Positions 22,625-36,011 of a stretch of 64,000 nucleotides of DNA are shown in pieces. Source of the stretch: Rugalucina vietnamica (lineage: Eukaryota > Mollusca > Bivalvia > Lucinida > Lucinidae); contig OZ024883.1 in the NCBI GenBank assembly GCA_964017185.1, forward strand, positions 46,742,997 through 46,806,996, given 5' to 3'. The position numbers were made by a program, and so were the translations under genes. A model generated the notes under the pieces. It had not been told where the DNA came from. It was given only the letters and a program-made list of their open reading frames with translations, and did no database searches. Each line of letters starts with the position of its first letter. The stretch's first letter is position 1.

Positions 22625-23959
22625 AACAGCGTACGCCATAGTCGGTCAATATACCCTTCGTATTGCTAAACTTTCTAAAGATTTATCGAAGTTTTCTAGC
22701 ACTTTTTCATGTCCAATCCTTCGAGGGTTAGGGTTAGGGTTAGTGTTAGGGTTAGGGTAAGGGTTAGGGTTAGGGTTAGGGTTAGGAGTTGGGTTAGGGT
22801 TAGGGTTAGGGTGAGGTTAGGGTTAGGGTTAGGGTTAGGGTCAGGGATAGGGTTAGGGTTAGGGTTAGGGGTTAGGGTTAGCGTTAGGGCTAGGGTAAGA
22901 GTAATATACGAAAAGTGATTCATTCAAAGTGATTCGTTGCCAATAGAGTTAGGGTTAGGGTTAGGGTTAGGGTATAAGCTGATGTGCGAAGATGGGCAAC
23001 TTGCCCATCTTTGTTATGATCTGATTCTTTTCTTTCTACATTTTTATTTGTTTCTTTTTCCCCCCTTTTATTTTGTTCTCCTTTATATTATCAATGATGA
23101 ACCTTGTCTCAGTTGGGGTCCATTCAGAGATGCTGATCTTTAATATTAAATAACATGAATTCCTACGTAACGTAGGGTTAGGGCTAGGGTTAGGCGCTTG
23201 AAACACACCTTGTTCGATTATGTGCACTTTCATTCCTCTGGCAACATGTAGCCCTAATGACGCCAATCTCGCTTGTCATTCAGAATTTTCGAAAGCATTG
23301 TATTGGAGGGTAGTTTGCGCGGCTGACAGTAAGTGGCCATCCACGATGTTTCAATATAGATGTGCCTACACTGAAGATAATGCTGTACTGGCGTCTGCTT
23401 CCAAGAGAAGTAAGTAAAATATAAAGGTTAGTACCTTTGGATGCAGTAAAACCATTCAAAGGGAGATAATATGGACCATATTGCGCAATTTCGGGTACGG
23501 AACCCTCAAAGATTGATATTCAAATAAAAAGTCTACGAGATCATCAACCGAGAAGGCAGAAACTCATATGGGTATTATACAAAAATCACGTAAACTACGT
23601 AAATCACAGTCGGTCAATAAACCCTTTGTATTGTTAAACTTTTCTGAAGGTTATCGAAATTTTCTTGCAGTTTTGCATGTCATAATGATAAAAGATTGAT
23701 ATTCAAGTGAAAATCCTCAGAGATCATCGACCGAAAAGGCAGAAACTCACATGGATATTGTACAAAAATCACGCAAACTTCGTAAATCGTAGTCGGTCAA
23801 TATACCCTTTGTATTGGTAAACTTTTCTAAAGGTTTATCGAAATTTTTTAGCAGTTGTTCATGTCAAAATGATCAACAATTGATTTTCAAGTGAAAATCC
23901 TTCGAGATCATCAACAGAAGAGGAAGAAAACCACATGGATATTATACAGAAATCACGTA
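22625..23959 (+). repeat. Monomer 16, F/C hybrid with 170-bp internal deletion
   Basis: 1335 bp, the only short monomer. The two 106-bp internal direct repeats are merged into one copy that begins with the left copy's base (G at 22936) and ends with the right copy's base (G at 22986). The 64-bp spacer is lost. Right of the junction the monomer is type C (aatcaCagtcgg). Confidence 0.95.
22895..22996 (+). repeat. Fused internal duplicate marking the 170-bp deletion (monomer 16)
   Basis: A single copy replaces the usual pair. The left-copy base G at 22936 is followed by the right-copy base G at 22986, so the exchange took place in the 49 identical bases between them. Confidence 0.93.
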
Positions 23960-25464
23960 AACAGCGTACGCCATAGTCGGTCAATATACCCTTCGTATTG
24001 CTAAACTTTCTAAAGATTTATCGAAGTTTTCTAGCATTTTTTCATGTCCAATCCTTCGAGGGTTAGGGTTAGGGTTAGTGTTAGGGTTAGGGTAAGGGTT
24101 AGGGTTAGGGTTAGGGTTAGGAGTTGGGTTAGGGTTAGGGTTAGGGTGAGGTTAGGGTTAGGGTTAGGGTTAGGGTCAGGGATAGGGTTAGGGTTAGGGT
24201 TAGGGGTTAGGGTTAGCGTTAGGGCTAGGGTAAGAGTAATATACGAAAAGTGATTCATTCAAAGTGATTCGTTGCCAATAGAGTTAGGGTTAGGGTTAGG
24301 GTTAGGGTATAAGCTGATGTACGAAGATGGGTTAGGGTTAGGGTATAGGAGAGAACCGATGTTGGACAGTTCTGTCCAAAGTGTCCATTGTGGGTTAGGG
24401 TAAGAGTAATATACGAAAAGTGATTCATTCAAAGTGATTCATTGCCAATAGAGTTAGGGTTAGGGTTAGGGTTAGGGTATAAGCTGATGTGCGAAGATGG
24501 GCAACTTGCCCATCTTTGTTATGATCTGATTCTTTTCTTTCTACATTTTTATTTGTTTCTTTTTCCCCCCTTTTATTTTGTTCTCCTTTATATTATCAAT
24601 GATGAACCTTGTCTCAGTTGGGGTCCATTCAGAGATGCTGATCTTTAATATTAAATAACATGAATTCCTACGTAACGTAGGGTTAGGGCTAGGGTTAGGC
24701 GCTTGAAACACACCTTGTTCGATTATGTGCACTTTCATTCCTCTGGCAACATGTAGCCCTAATGACGCCAATCTCGCTTGTCATTCAGAATTTTCGAAAG
24801 CATTGTATTGGAGGGTAGTTTGCGCGGCTGACAGTAAGTGGCCATCCACGATGTTTCAATATAGATGTGCCTACACTGAAGATAATGCTGTACTGGCGTC
24901 TGCTTCCAAGAGAAGTAAGTAAAATATAAAGGTTAGTACCTTTGGATGCAGTAAAACCATTCAAAGGGAGATAATATGGACCATATTGCGCAATTTCGGG
25001 TACGGAACCCTCAAAGATTGATATTCAAATAAAAAGTCTACGAGATCATCAACCGAGAAGGCAGAAACTCATATGGGTATTATACAAAAATCACGTAAAC
25101 TACGTAAATCATAGTCGGTCAATAAACCCTTTGTATTGTTAAACTTTTCTGAAGGTTATCGAAATTTTCTTGCAGTTTTGCATGTCATAATGATAAAAGA
25201 TTGATATTCAAGTGAAAATCCTCAGAGATCATCGACCGAAAAGGCAGAAACTCACATGGATATTGTACAAAAATCACGCAAACTTCGTAAATCGTAGTCT
25301 GTCAATATACCCTTTGTATTGGTAAACTTTTCTAAAGGTTTATCGAAATTTTTTAGCAGTTGTTCATGTCAAAATGATCAACAATTGATTTTCAAGTGAA
25401 AATCCTTCGAGATCATCAACAGAAGAGGAAGAAAACCACATGGATATTATACAGAAATCACGTA
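23960..25464 (+). repeat. Monomer 17, type D
   Basis: 1505 bp. All D markers present. Confidence 0.95.
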
Positions 25465-26975
25465 AACAGCGTACGCCATAGTCGGTCAATATACCCTTCG
25501 TATTGCTAAACTTTCTAAAGATTTATCGAAGTTTTCTAGCACTTTTTCATGTCCAATCCTTCGAGGGTTAGGGTTAGGGTTAGTGTTAGGGTTAGGGTAA
25601 GGGTTAGGGTTAGGGTTAGGGTTAGGAGTTGGGTTAGGGTTAGGGTGAGGTTAGGGTTAGGGTTAGGGTTAGGGTCAGGGATAGGGTTAGGGTTAGGGTT
25701 AGGGTTAGGGTTAGGGGTTAGGGTTAGCGTGAGGGCTAGGGTAAGAGTAATATACGAAAAGTGATTCATTCAAAGTGATTCGTTGCCAATAGAGTTAGGG
25801 TTAGGGTTAGGGTTAGGGTATAAGCTGATGTACGAAGATGGGTTAGGGTTAGGGTATAGGAGAGAACCGATGTTGGACAGTTCTGTCCAAAGTGTCCATT
25901 GTGGGTTAGGGTAAGAGTAATATACGAAAAGTGATTCATTCAAAGTGATTCATTGCCAATAGAGTTAGGGTTAGGGTTAGGGTTAGGGTATAAGCTGATG
26001 TGCGAAGATGGGCAACTTGCCCATCTTTGTTATGATCTGATTCTTTTCTTTCTACATTTTTATTTGTTTCTTTTTCCCCCCTTTCATTTTGTTCTCCTTT
26101 ATATTATCAATGATGAACCTTGTCTCAGTTGGGGTCCATTCAGAGATGCTGATCTTTAATATTAAATAACATGAATTCCTACGTAACGTAGGGTTAGGGC
26201 TAGGGTTAGGCGCTTGAAACACACCTTGTTCGATTATGTGCACTTTCATTCCTCTGGCAACATGTAGCCCTAATGACGCCAATCTCGCTTGTCATTCAGA
26301 ATTTTCGAAAGCATTGTATTGGAGGGTAGTTTGCGCGGCTGACAGTAAGTGGCCATCCACGATGTTTCAATATAGATGTGCCTACACTGAAGATAATGCT
26401 GTACTGGCGTCTGCTTCCAAGAGAAGTAAGTAAAATATAAAGGTTAGTACCTTTGGATGCAGTAAAACCATTCAAAGGGAGATAATATGGACCATATTGC
26501 GCAATTTCGGGTACGGAACCCTCAAAGATTGATATTCAAATAAAAAGTCTACGGGATCATCAACCGAGAAGGCAGAAACTCATATGGGTATTATACAAAA
26601 ATCACGTAAACTACGTAAATCATAGTCGGTCAATAAACCCTTTGTATTGTTAAACTTTTCTGAAGGTTATCGAAATTTTCTTGCAGTTTTGCATGTCATA
26701 ATGATAAAAGATTGATATTCAAGTGAAAATCCTCAGAGATCATCGACCGAAAAGGCAGAAACTCACATGGATATTGTACAAAAATCACGCAAACTTCGTA
26801 AATCGTAGTCGGTCAATATACCCTTTGTATTGGTAAACTTTTCTAAAGGTTTATCGAAATTTTTTAGCAGTTGTTCATGTCAAAATGATCAACAATTGAT
26901 TTTCAAGTGAAAATCCTTCGAGATCATCAACAGAAGAGGAAGAAAACCACATGGATATTATACAGAAATCACGTA
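25465..26975 (+). repeat. Monomer 18, type A
   Basis: 1511 bp. Matches monomer 12 in diagnostic bases but lacks its private change. Confidence 0.95.
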
Positions 26976-28480
26976 AACAGCGTACGCCATAGTCGGTCAA
27001 TATACCCTTCGTATTGCTAAACTTTCTAAAGATTTATCGAAGTTTTCTAGCATTTTTTCATGTCCAATCCTTCGAGGGTTAGGGTTAGGGTTAGTGTTAG
27101 GGTTAGGGTAAGGGTTAGGGTTAGGGTTAGGGTTAGGAGTTGGGTTAGGGTTAGGGTTAGGGTGAGGTTAGGGTTAGGGTTAGGGTTAGGGTCAGGGATA
27201 GGGTTAGGGTTAGGGTTAGGGTTAGGGGTTAGGGTTAGCGTTAGGGCTAGGGTAAGAGTAATATACGAAAAGTGATTCATTCAAAGTGATTCATTGCCAA
27301 TAGAGTTAGGGTTAGGGTTAGGGTTAGGGTATAAGCTGATGTACGAAGATGGGTTAGGGTTAGGGTATAGGAGAGAACCGATGTTGGACAGTTCTGTCCA
27401 AAGTGTCCATTGTGGGTTAGGGTAAGAGTAATATACGAAAAGTGATTCATTCAAAGTGATTCATTGCCAATAGAGTTAGGGTTAGGGTTAGGGTATAAGC
27501 TGATGTGCGAAGATGGGCAACTTGCCCATCTTTGTTATGATCTGATTCTTTTCTTTCTACATTTTTATTTGTTTCTTTTTCCCCCTTTTTATTTTGTTCT
27601 CCTTTATATTATCAATGATGAACCTTGTCTCAGTTGGGGTCCATTCAGAGATGCTGATCTTTAATATTAAATAACATGAATTCCTACGTAACGTAGGGTT
27701 AGGGCTAGGGTTAGGCGCTTGAAACACACCTTGTTCGATTATGTGCACTTTCATTCCTCTGGCAACATGTAGCCCTAATGACGCCAATCTCGCTTGTCAT
27801 TCAGAATTTTCGAAAGCATTGTATCGGAGGGTAGTTTGCGCGGCTGACAGTAAGTGGCCATCCACGATGTTTCAATATAGATGTGCCTACACTGAAGATA
27901 ATGCTGTACTGGCGTCTGCTTCCAAGAGAAGTAAGTAAAATATAAAGGTTAGTACCTTTGGATGCAGTAAAACCATTCAAAGGGAGATAATATGGACCAT
28001 ATTGCGCAATTTCGGGTACGGAACCCTCAAAGATTGATATTCAAATAAAAAGTCTACGAGATCATCAACCGAGAAGGCAGAAACTCATATGGGTATTATA
28101 CAAAAATCACGTAAACTACGTAAATCATAGTCGGTCAATAAACCCTTTGTATTGTTAAACTTTTCTGAAGGTTATCGAAATTTTCTTGCAGTTTTGCATG
28201 TCATAATGATAAAAGATTGATATTCAAGTGAAAATCCTCAGAGATCATCGACCGAAAAGGCAGAAACTCACATGGATATTGTACAAAAATCACGCAAACT
28301 TCGTAAATCGTAGTCGGTCAATATACCCTTTGTATTGGTAAACTTTTCTAAAGGTTTATCGAAATTTTTTAGCAGTTGTTCATGTCAAAATGATCAACAA
28401 TTGATTTTCAAGTGAAAATCCTTCGAGATCATCAACAGAAGAGGAAGAAAACCACATGGATATTATACAGAAATCACGTA
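26976..28480 (+). repeat. Monomer 19, type B'
   Basis: 1505 bp. Same three-hexamer cluster and 5-C run as monomer 13. Confidence 0.95.
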
Positions 28481-29985
28481 AACAGCGTACGCCATAGTCG
28501 GTCAATATACCCTTCGTATTGCTAAACTTTCTAAAGATTTATCGAAGTTTTCTAGCACTTTTTCATGTCCAATCCTTCGAGGGTTAGGGTTAGGGTTAGT
28601 GTTAGGGTTAGGGTAAGGGTTAGGGTTAGGGTTAGGGTTAGGAGTTGGGTTAGGGTTAGGGTGAGGTTAGGGTTAGGGTTAGGGTTAGGGTCAGGGATAG
28701 GGTTAGGGTTAGGGTTAGGGTTAGGGGTTAGGGTTAGCGTTAGGGCTAGGGTAAGAGTAATATACGAAAAGTGATTCATTCAAAGTGATTCGTTGCCAAT
28801 AGAGTTAGGGTTAGGGTTAGGGTTAGGGTATAAGCTGATGTACGAAGATGGGTTAGGGTTAGGGTATAGGAGAGAACCGATGTTGGACAGTTCTGTCCAA
28901 AGTGTCCATTGTGGGTTAGGGTAAGAGTAATATACGAAAAGTGATTCATTCAAAGTGATTCATTGCCAATAGAGTTAGGGTTAGGGTTAGGGTTAGGGTA
29001 TAAGCTGATGTGCGAAGATGGGCAACTTGCCCATCTTTGTTATGATCTGATTCTTTTCTTTCTACATTTTTATTTGTTTCTTTTTCCCCCCTTTTATTTT
29101 GTTCTCCTTTATATTATCAATGATGAACCTTGTCTCAGTTGGGGTCCATTCAGAGATGCTGATCTTTAATATTAAATAACATGAATTCCTACGTAACGTA
29201 GGGTTAGGGCTAGGGTTAGGCGCTTGAAACACACCTTGTTCGATTATGTGCACTTTCATTCCTCTGGCAACATGTAGCCCTAATGACGCCAATCTCGCTT
29301 GTCATTCAGAATTTTCGAAAGCATTGTATTGGAGGGTAGTTTGCGCGGCTGACAGTAAGTGGCCATCCACGATGTTTCAATATAGATGTGCCTACACTGA
29401 AGATAATGCTGTACTGGCGTCTGCTTCCAAGAGAAGTAAGTAAAATATAAAGGTTAGTACCTTTGGATGCAGTAAAACCATTCAAAGGGAGATAATATGG
29501 ACCATATTGCGCAATTTCGGGTACGGAACCCTCAAAGATTGATATTCAAATAAAAAGTCTACGAGATCATCAACCGAGAAGGCAGAAACTCATATGGGTA
29601 TTATACAAAAATCACGTAAACTACGTAAATCATAGTCGGTCAATAAACCCTTTGTATTGTTAAACTTTTCTGAAGGTTATCGAAATTTTCTTGCAGTTTT
29701 GCATGTCATAATGATAAAAGATTGATATTCAAGTGAAAATCCTCAGAGATCATCGACCGAAAAGGCGGAAACTCACATGGATATTGTACAAAAATCACGC
29801 AAACTTCGTAAATCGTAGTCGGTCAATATACCCTTTGTATTGGTAAACTTTTCTAAAGGTTTATCGAAATTTTTTAGCAGTTGTTCATGTCAAAATAATC
29901 AACAATTGATTTTCAAGTGAAAATCCTTCGAGATCATCAACAGAAGAGGAAGAAAACCACATGGATATTATACAGAAATCACGTA
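28481..29985 (+). repeat. Monomer 20, type E
   Basis: 1505 bp. Both E markers present. Confidence 0.95.
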
Positions 29986-31496
29986 AACAGCGTACGCCAT
30001 AGTCGGTCAATATACCCTTCGTATTGCTAAACTTTCTAAAGATTTATCGAAGTTTTCTAGCACTTTTTCATGTCCAATCCTTCGAGGGTTAGGGTTAGGG
30101 TTAGTGTTAGGGTTAGGGTAAGGGTTAGGGTTAGGGTTAGGGTTAGGAGTTGGGTTAGGGTTAGGGTTAGGGTGAGGTTAGGGTTAGGGTTAGGGTTAGG
30201 GTCAGGGATAGGGTTAGGGTTAGGGTTAGGGTTAGGGGTTAGGGTTAGCGTTAGGGCTAGGGTAAGAGTAATATACGAAAAGTGATTCATTCAAAGTGAT
30301 TCGTTGCCAATAGAGTTAGGGTTAGGGTTAGGGTTAGGGCATAAGCTGATGTACGAAGATGGGTTAGGGTTAGGGTATAGGAGAGAACCGATGTTGGACA
30401 GTTCTGTCCAAAGTGTCCATTGTGGGTTAGGGTAAGAGTAATATACGAAAAGTGATTCATTCAAAGTGATTCATTGCCAATAGAGTTAGGGTTAGGGTTA
30501 GGGTTAGGGTATAAGCTGATGTGCGAAGATGGGCAACTTGCCCATCTTTGTTATGATCTGATTCTTTTCTTTCTACATTTTTATTTGTTTCTTTTTCCCC
30601 CCTTTTATTTTGTTCTCCTTTATATTATCAATGATGAACCTTGTCTCAGTTGGGGTCCATTCAGAGATGCTGATCTTTAATATTAAATAACATGAATTCC
30701 TACGTAACGTAGGGTTAGGGCTAGGGTTAGGCGCTTGAAACACACCTTGTTCGATTATGTGCACTTTCATTCCTCTGGCAACATGTAGCCCTAATGACGC
30801 CAATCTCGCTTGTCATTCAGAATTTTCGAAAGCATTGTATTGGAGGGTAGTTTGCGCGGCTGACAGTAAGTGGCCATCCACGATGTTTCAATATAGATGT
30901 GCCTACACTGAAGATAATGCTGTACTGGCGTCTGCTTCCAAGAGAAGTAAGTAAAATATAAAGGTTAGTACCTTTGGATGCAGTAAAACCATTCAAAGGG
31001 AGATAATATGGACCATATTGCGCAATTTCGGGTACGGAACCCTCAAAGATTGATATTCAAATAAAAAGTCTACGAGATCATCAACCGAGAAGGCAGAAAC
31101 TCATATGGGTATTATACAAAAAACACGTAAACTACGTAAATCATAGTCGGTCAATAAACCCTTTGTATTGTTAAACTTTTCTGAAGGTTATCGAAATTTT
31201 CTTGCAGTTTTGCATGTCATAATGATAAAAGATTGATATTCAAGTGAAAATCCTCAGAGATCATCGACCGAAAAGGCAGAAACTCACATGGATATTGTAC
31301 AAAAATCACGCAAACTTCGTAAATCGTAGTCTGTCAATATACCCTTTGTATTGGTAAACTTTTCTAAAGGTTTATCGAAATTTTTTAGCAGTTGTTCATG
31401 TCAAAATGATCAACAATTGATTTTCAAGTGAAAATCCTTCGAGATCATCAACAGAAGAGGAAGAAAACCACATGGATATTATACAGAAATCACGTA
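29986..31496 (+). repeat. Monomer 21, F/D hybrid
   Basis: 1511 bp. F-like on the left (block 1 like monomer 25); lacks the two F bases in the right half and ends with the D marker gtagtcTgtc. Private changes: T-to-C at 30340 and T-to-A at 31133. Confidence 0.92.
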
Positions 31497-33001
31497 AACA
31501 GCGTACGCCATAGTCGGTCAATATACCCTTCGTATTGCTAAACTTTCTAAAGATTTATCGAAGTTTTCTAGCACTTTTTCATGTCCAATCCTTCGAGGGT
31601 TAGGGTTAGGGTTAGTGTTAGGGTTAGGGTAAGGGTTAGGGTTAGGGTTAGGGTTAGGAGTTGGGTTAGGGTTAGGGTGAGGTTAGGGTTAGGGTTAGGG
31701 TTAGGGTCAGGGATAGGGTTAGGGTTAGGGTTAGGGTTAGGGGTTAGGGTTAGCGTGAGGGCTAGGGTAAGAGTAATATACGAAAAGTGATTCATTCAAA
31801 GTGATTCGTTGCCAATAGAGTTAGGGTTAGGGTTAGGGTTAGGGTATAAGCTGATGTACGAAGATGGGTTAGGGTTAGGGTATAGGAGAGAACCGATGTT
31901 GGACAGTTCTGTCCAAAGTGTCCATTGTGGGTTAGGGTAAGAGTAATATACGAAAAGTGATTCATTCAAAGTGATTCATTGCCAATAGAGTTAGGGTTAG
32001 GGTTAGGGTTAGGGTATAAGCTGATGTGCGAAGATGGGCAACTTGCCCATCTTTGTTATGATCTGATTCTTTTCTTTCTACATTTTTATTTGTTTCTTTT
32101 TCCCCCCTTTCATTTTGTTCTCCTTTATATTATCAATGATGAACCTTGTCTCAGTTGGGGTCCATTCAGAGATGCTGATCTTTAATATTAAATAACATGA
32201 ATTCCTACGTAACGTAGGGTTAGGGCTAGGGTTAGGCGCTTGAAACACACCTTGTTCGATTATGTGCACTTTCATTCCTCTGGCAACATGTAGCCCTAAT
32301 GACGCCAATCTCGCTTGTCATTCAGAATTTTCGAAAGCATTGTATTGGAGGGTAGTTTGCGCGGCTGACAGTAAGTGGCCATCCACGATGTTTCAATATA
32401 GATGTGCCTACACTGAAGATAATGCTGTACTGGCGTCTGCTTCCAAGAGAAGTAAGTAAAATATAAAGGTTAGTACCTTTGGATGCAGTAAAACCATTCA
32501 AAGGGAGATAATATGGACCATATTGCGCAATTTCGGGTACGGAACCCTCAAAGATTGATATTCAAATAAAAAGTCTACGGGATCATCAACCGAGAAGGCA
32601 GAAACTCATATGGGTATTATACAAAAATCACGTAAACTACGTAAATCATAGTCGGTCAATAAACCCTTTGTATTGTTAAACTTTTCTGAAGGTTATCGAA
32701 ATTTTCTTGCAGTTTTGCATGTCATAATGATAAAAGATTGATATTCAAGTGAAAATCCTCAGAGATCATCGACCGAAAAGGCAGAAACTCACATGGATAT
32801 TGTACAAAAATCACGCAAACTTCGTAAATCGTAGTCGGTCAATATACCCTTTGTATTGGTAAACTTTTCTAAAGGTTTATCGAAATTTTTTAGCAGTTGT
32901 TCATGTCAAAATGATCAACAATTGATTTTCAAGTGAAAATCCTTCGAGATCATCAACAGAAGAGGAAGAAAACCACATGGATATTATACAGAAATCACGT
33001 A
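31497..33001 (+). repeat. Monomer 22, type A
   Basis: 1505 bp. A markers, with one hexamer fewer in block 1 than monomers 12 and 18. Confidence 0.95.
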
Positions 33002-34506
33002 AACAGCGTACGCCATAGTCGGTCAATATACCCTTCGTATTGCTAAACTTTCTAAAGATTTATCGAAGTTTTCTAGCATTTTTTCATGTCCAATCCTTCG
33101 AGGGTTAGGGTTAGGGTTAGTGTTAGGGTTAGGGTAAGGGTTAGGGTTAGGGTTAGGGTTAGGAGTTGGGTTAGGGTTAGGGTTAGGGTGAGGTTAGGGT
33201 TAGGGTTAGGGTTAGGGTCAGGGATAGGGTTAGGGTTAGGGTTAGGGTTAGGGGTTAGGGTTAGCGTTAGGGCTAGGGTAAGAGTAATATACGAAAAGTG
33301 ATTCATTCAAAGTGATTCATTGCCAATAGAGTTAGGGTTAGGGTTAGGGTTAGGGTATAAGCTGATGTACGAAGATGGGTTAGGGTTAGGGTATAGGAGA
33401 GAACCGATGTTGGACAGTTCTGTCCAAAGTGTCCATTGTGGGTTAGGGTAAGAGTAATATACGAAAAGTGATTCATTCAAAGTGATTCATTGCCAATAGA
33501 GTTAGGGTTAGGGTTAGGGTATAAGCTGATGTGCGAAGATGGGCAACTTGCCCATCTTTGTTATGATCTGATTCTTTTCTTTCTACATTTTTATTTGTTT
33601 CTTTTTCCCCCTTTTTATTTTGTTCTCCTTTATATTATCAATGATGAACCTTGTCTCAGTTGGGGTCCATTCAGAGATGCTGATCTTTAATATTAAATAA
33701 CATGAATTCCTACGTAACGTAGGGTTAGGGCTAGGGTTAGGCGCTTGAAACACACCTTGTTCGATTATGTGCACTTTCATTCCTCTGGCAACATGTAGCC
33801 CTAATGACGCCAATCTCGCTTGTCATTCAGAATTTTCGAAAGCATTGTATCGGAGGGTAGTTTGCGCGGCTGACAGTAAGTGGCCATCCACGATGTTTCA
33901 ATATAGATGTGCCTACACTGAAGATAATGCTGTACTGGCGTCTGCTTCCAAGAGAAGTAAGTAAAATATAAAGGTTAGTACCTTTGGATGCAGTAAAACC
34001 ATTCAAAGGGAGATAATATGGACCATATTGCGCAATTTCGGGTACGGAACCCTCAAAGATTGATATTCAAATAAAAAGTCTACGAGATCATCAACCGAGA
34101 AGGCAGAAACTCATATGGGTATTATACAAAAATCACGTAAACTACGTAAATCATAGTCGGTCAATAAACCCTTTGTATTGTTAAACTTTTCTGAAGGTTA
34201 TCGAAATTTTCTTGCAGTTTTGCATGTCATAATGATAAAAGATTGATATTCAAGTGAAAATCCTCAGAGATCATCGACCGAAAAGGCAGAAACTCACATG
34301 GATATTGTACAAAAATCACGCAAACTTCGTAAATCGTAGTCGGTCAATATACCCTTTGTATTGGTAAACTTTTCTAAAGGTTTATCGAAATTTTTTAGCA
34401 GTTGTTCATGTCAAAATGATCAACAATTGATTTTCAAGTGAAAATCCTTCGAGATCATCAACAGAAGAGGAAGAAAACCACATGGATATTATACAGAAAT
34501 CACGTA
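33002..34506 (+). repeat. Monomer 23, type B'
   Basis: 1505 bp. Third B' copy, with the same 5-C run and three-hexamer cluster. Confidence 0.95.
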
Positions 34507-36011
34507 AACAGCGTACGCCATAGTCGGTCAATATACCCTTCGTATTGCTAAACTTTCTAAAGATTTATCGAAGTTTTCTAGCACTTTTTCATGTCCAATC
34601 CTTCGAGGGTTAGGGTTAGGGTTAGTGTTAGGGTTAGGGTAAGGGTTAGGGTTAGGGTTAGGGTTAGGAGTTGGGTTAGGGTTAGGGTGAGGTTAGGGTT
34701 AGGGTTAGGGTTAGGGTCAGGGATAGGGTTAGGGTTAGGGTTAGGGTTAGGGGTTAGGGTTAGCGTTAGGGCTAGGGTAAGAGTAATATACGAAAAGTGA
34801 TTCATTCAAAGTGATTCGTTGCCAATAGAGTTAGGGTTAGGGTTAGGGTTAGGGTATAAGCTGATGTACGAAGATGGGTTAGGGTTAGGGTATAGGAGAG
34901 AACCGATGTTGGACAGTTCTGTCCAAAGTGTCCATTGTGGGTTAGGGTAAGAGTAATATACGAAAAGTGATTCATTCAAAGTGATTCATTGCCAATAGAG
35001 TTAGGGTTAGGGTTAGGGTTAGGGTATAAGCTGATGTGCGAAGATGGGCAACTTGCCCATCTTTGTTATGATCTGATTCTTTTCTTTCTACATTTTTATT
35101 TGTTTCTTTTTCCCCCCTTTTATTTTGTTCTCCTTTATATTATCAATGATGAACCTTGTCTCAGTTGGGGTCCATTCAGAGATGCTGATCTTTAATATTA
35201 AATAACATGAATTCCTACGTAACGTAGGGTTAGGGCTAGGGTTAGGCGCTTGAAACACACCTTGTTCGATTATGTGCACTTTCATTCCTCTGGCAACATG
35301 TAGCCCTAATGACGCCAATCTCGCTTGTCATTCAGAATTTTCGAAAGCATTGTATTGGAGGGTAGTTTGCGCGGCTGACAGTAAGTGGCCATCCACGATG
35401 TTTCAATATAGATGTGCCTACACTGAAGATAATGCTGTACTGGCGTCTGCTTCCAAGAGAAGTAAGTAAAATATAAAGGTTAGTACCTTTGGATGCAGTA
35501 AAACCATTCAAAGGGAGATAATATGGACCATATTGCGCAATTTCGGGTACGGAACCCTCAAAGATTGATATTCAAATAAAAAGTCTACGAGATCATCAAC
35601 CGAGAAGGCAGAAACTCATATGGGTATTATACAAAAATCACGTAAACTACGTAAATCATAGTCGGTCAATAAACCCTTTGTATTGTTAAACTTTTCTGAA
35701 GGTTATCGAAATTTTCTTGCAGTTTTGCATGTCATAATGATAAAAGATTGATATTCAAGTGAAAATCCTCAGAGATCATCGACCGAAAAGGCGGAAACTC
35801 ACATGGATATTGTACAAAAATCACGCAAACTTCGTAAATCGTAGTCGGTCAATATACCCTTTGTATTGGTAAACTTTTCTAAAGGTTTATCGAAATTTTT
35901 TAGCAGTTGTTCATGTCAAAATAATCAACAATTGATTTTCAAGTGAAAATCCTTCGAGATCATCAACAGAAGAGGAAGAAAACCACATGGATATTATACA
36001 GAAATCACGTA
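34507..36011 (+). repeat. Monomer 24, type E
   Basis: 1505 bp. Both E markers present. Confidence 0.95.

Larger units (their letters stand above)
16599..25464 (+). repeat. Higher-order block A-B'-E-F-(F/C)-D with 170-bp deletion (8866 bp)
   Basis: Six monomers. E is marked by aaggcGgaaact and caaaatAatc, F by tctacgGgatc plus aatcaAagtcgg. The fifth monomer is F-like left of its 170-bp deletion and C-like right of it. D closes the block as in the tetramers. Confidence 0.8.
25465..31496 (+). repeat. Higher-order block A-B'-E-(F/D), hexamer lacking two monomers (6032 bp)
   Basis: A, B' and E match units 12-14 in every diagnostic base. The fourth monomer starts F-like and ends with the D marker gtagtcTgtc, so the block looks like the hexamer with the stretch from mid-F to mid-D removed. 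Confidence 0.78.
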
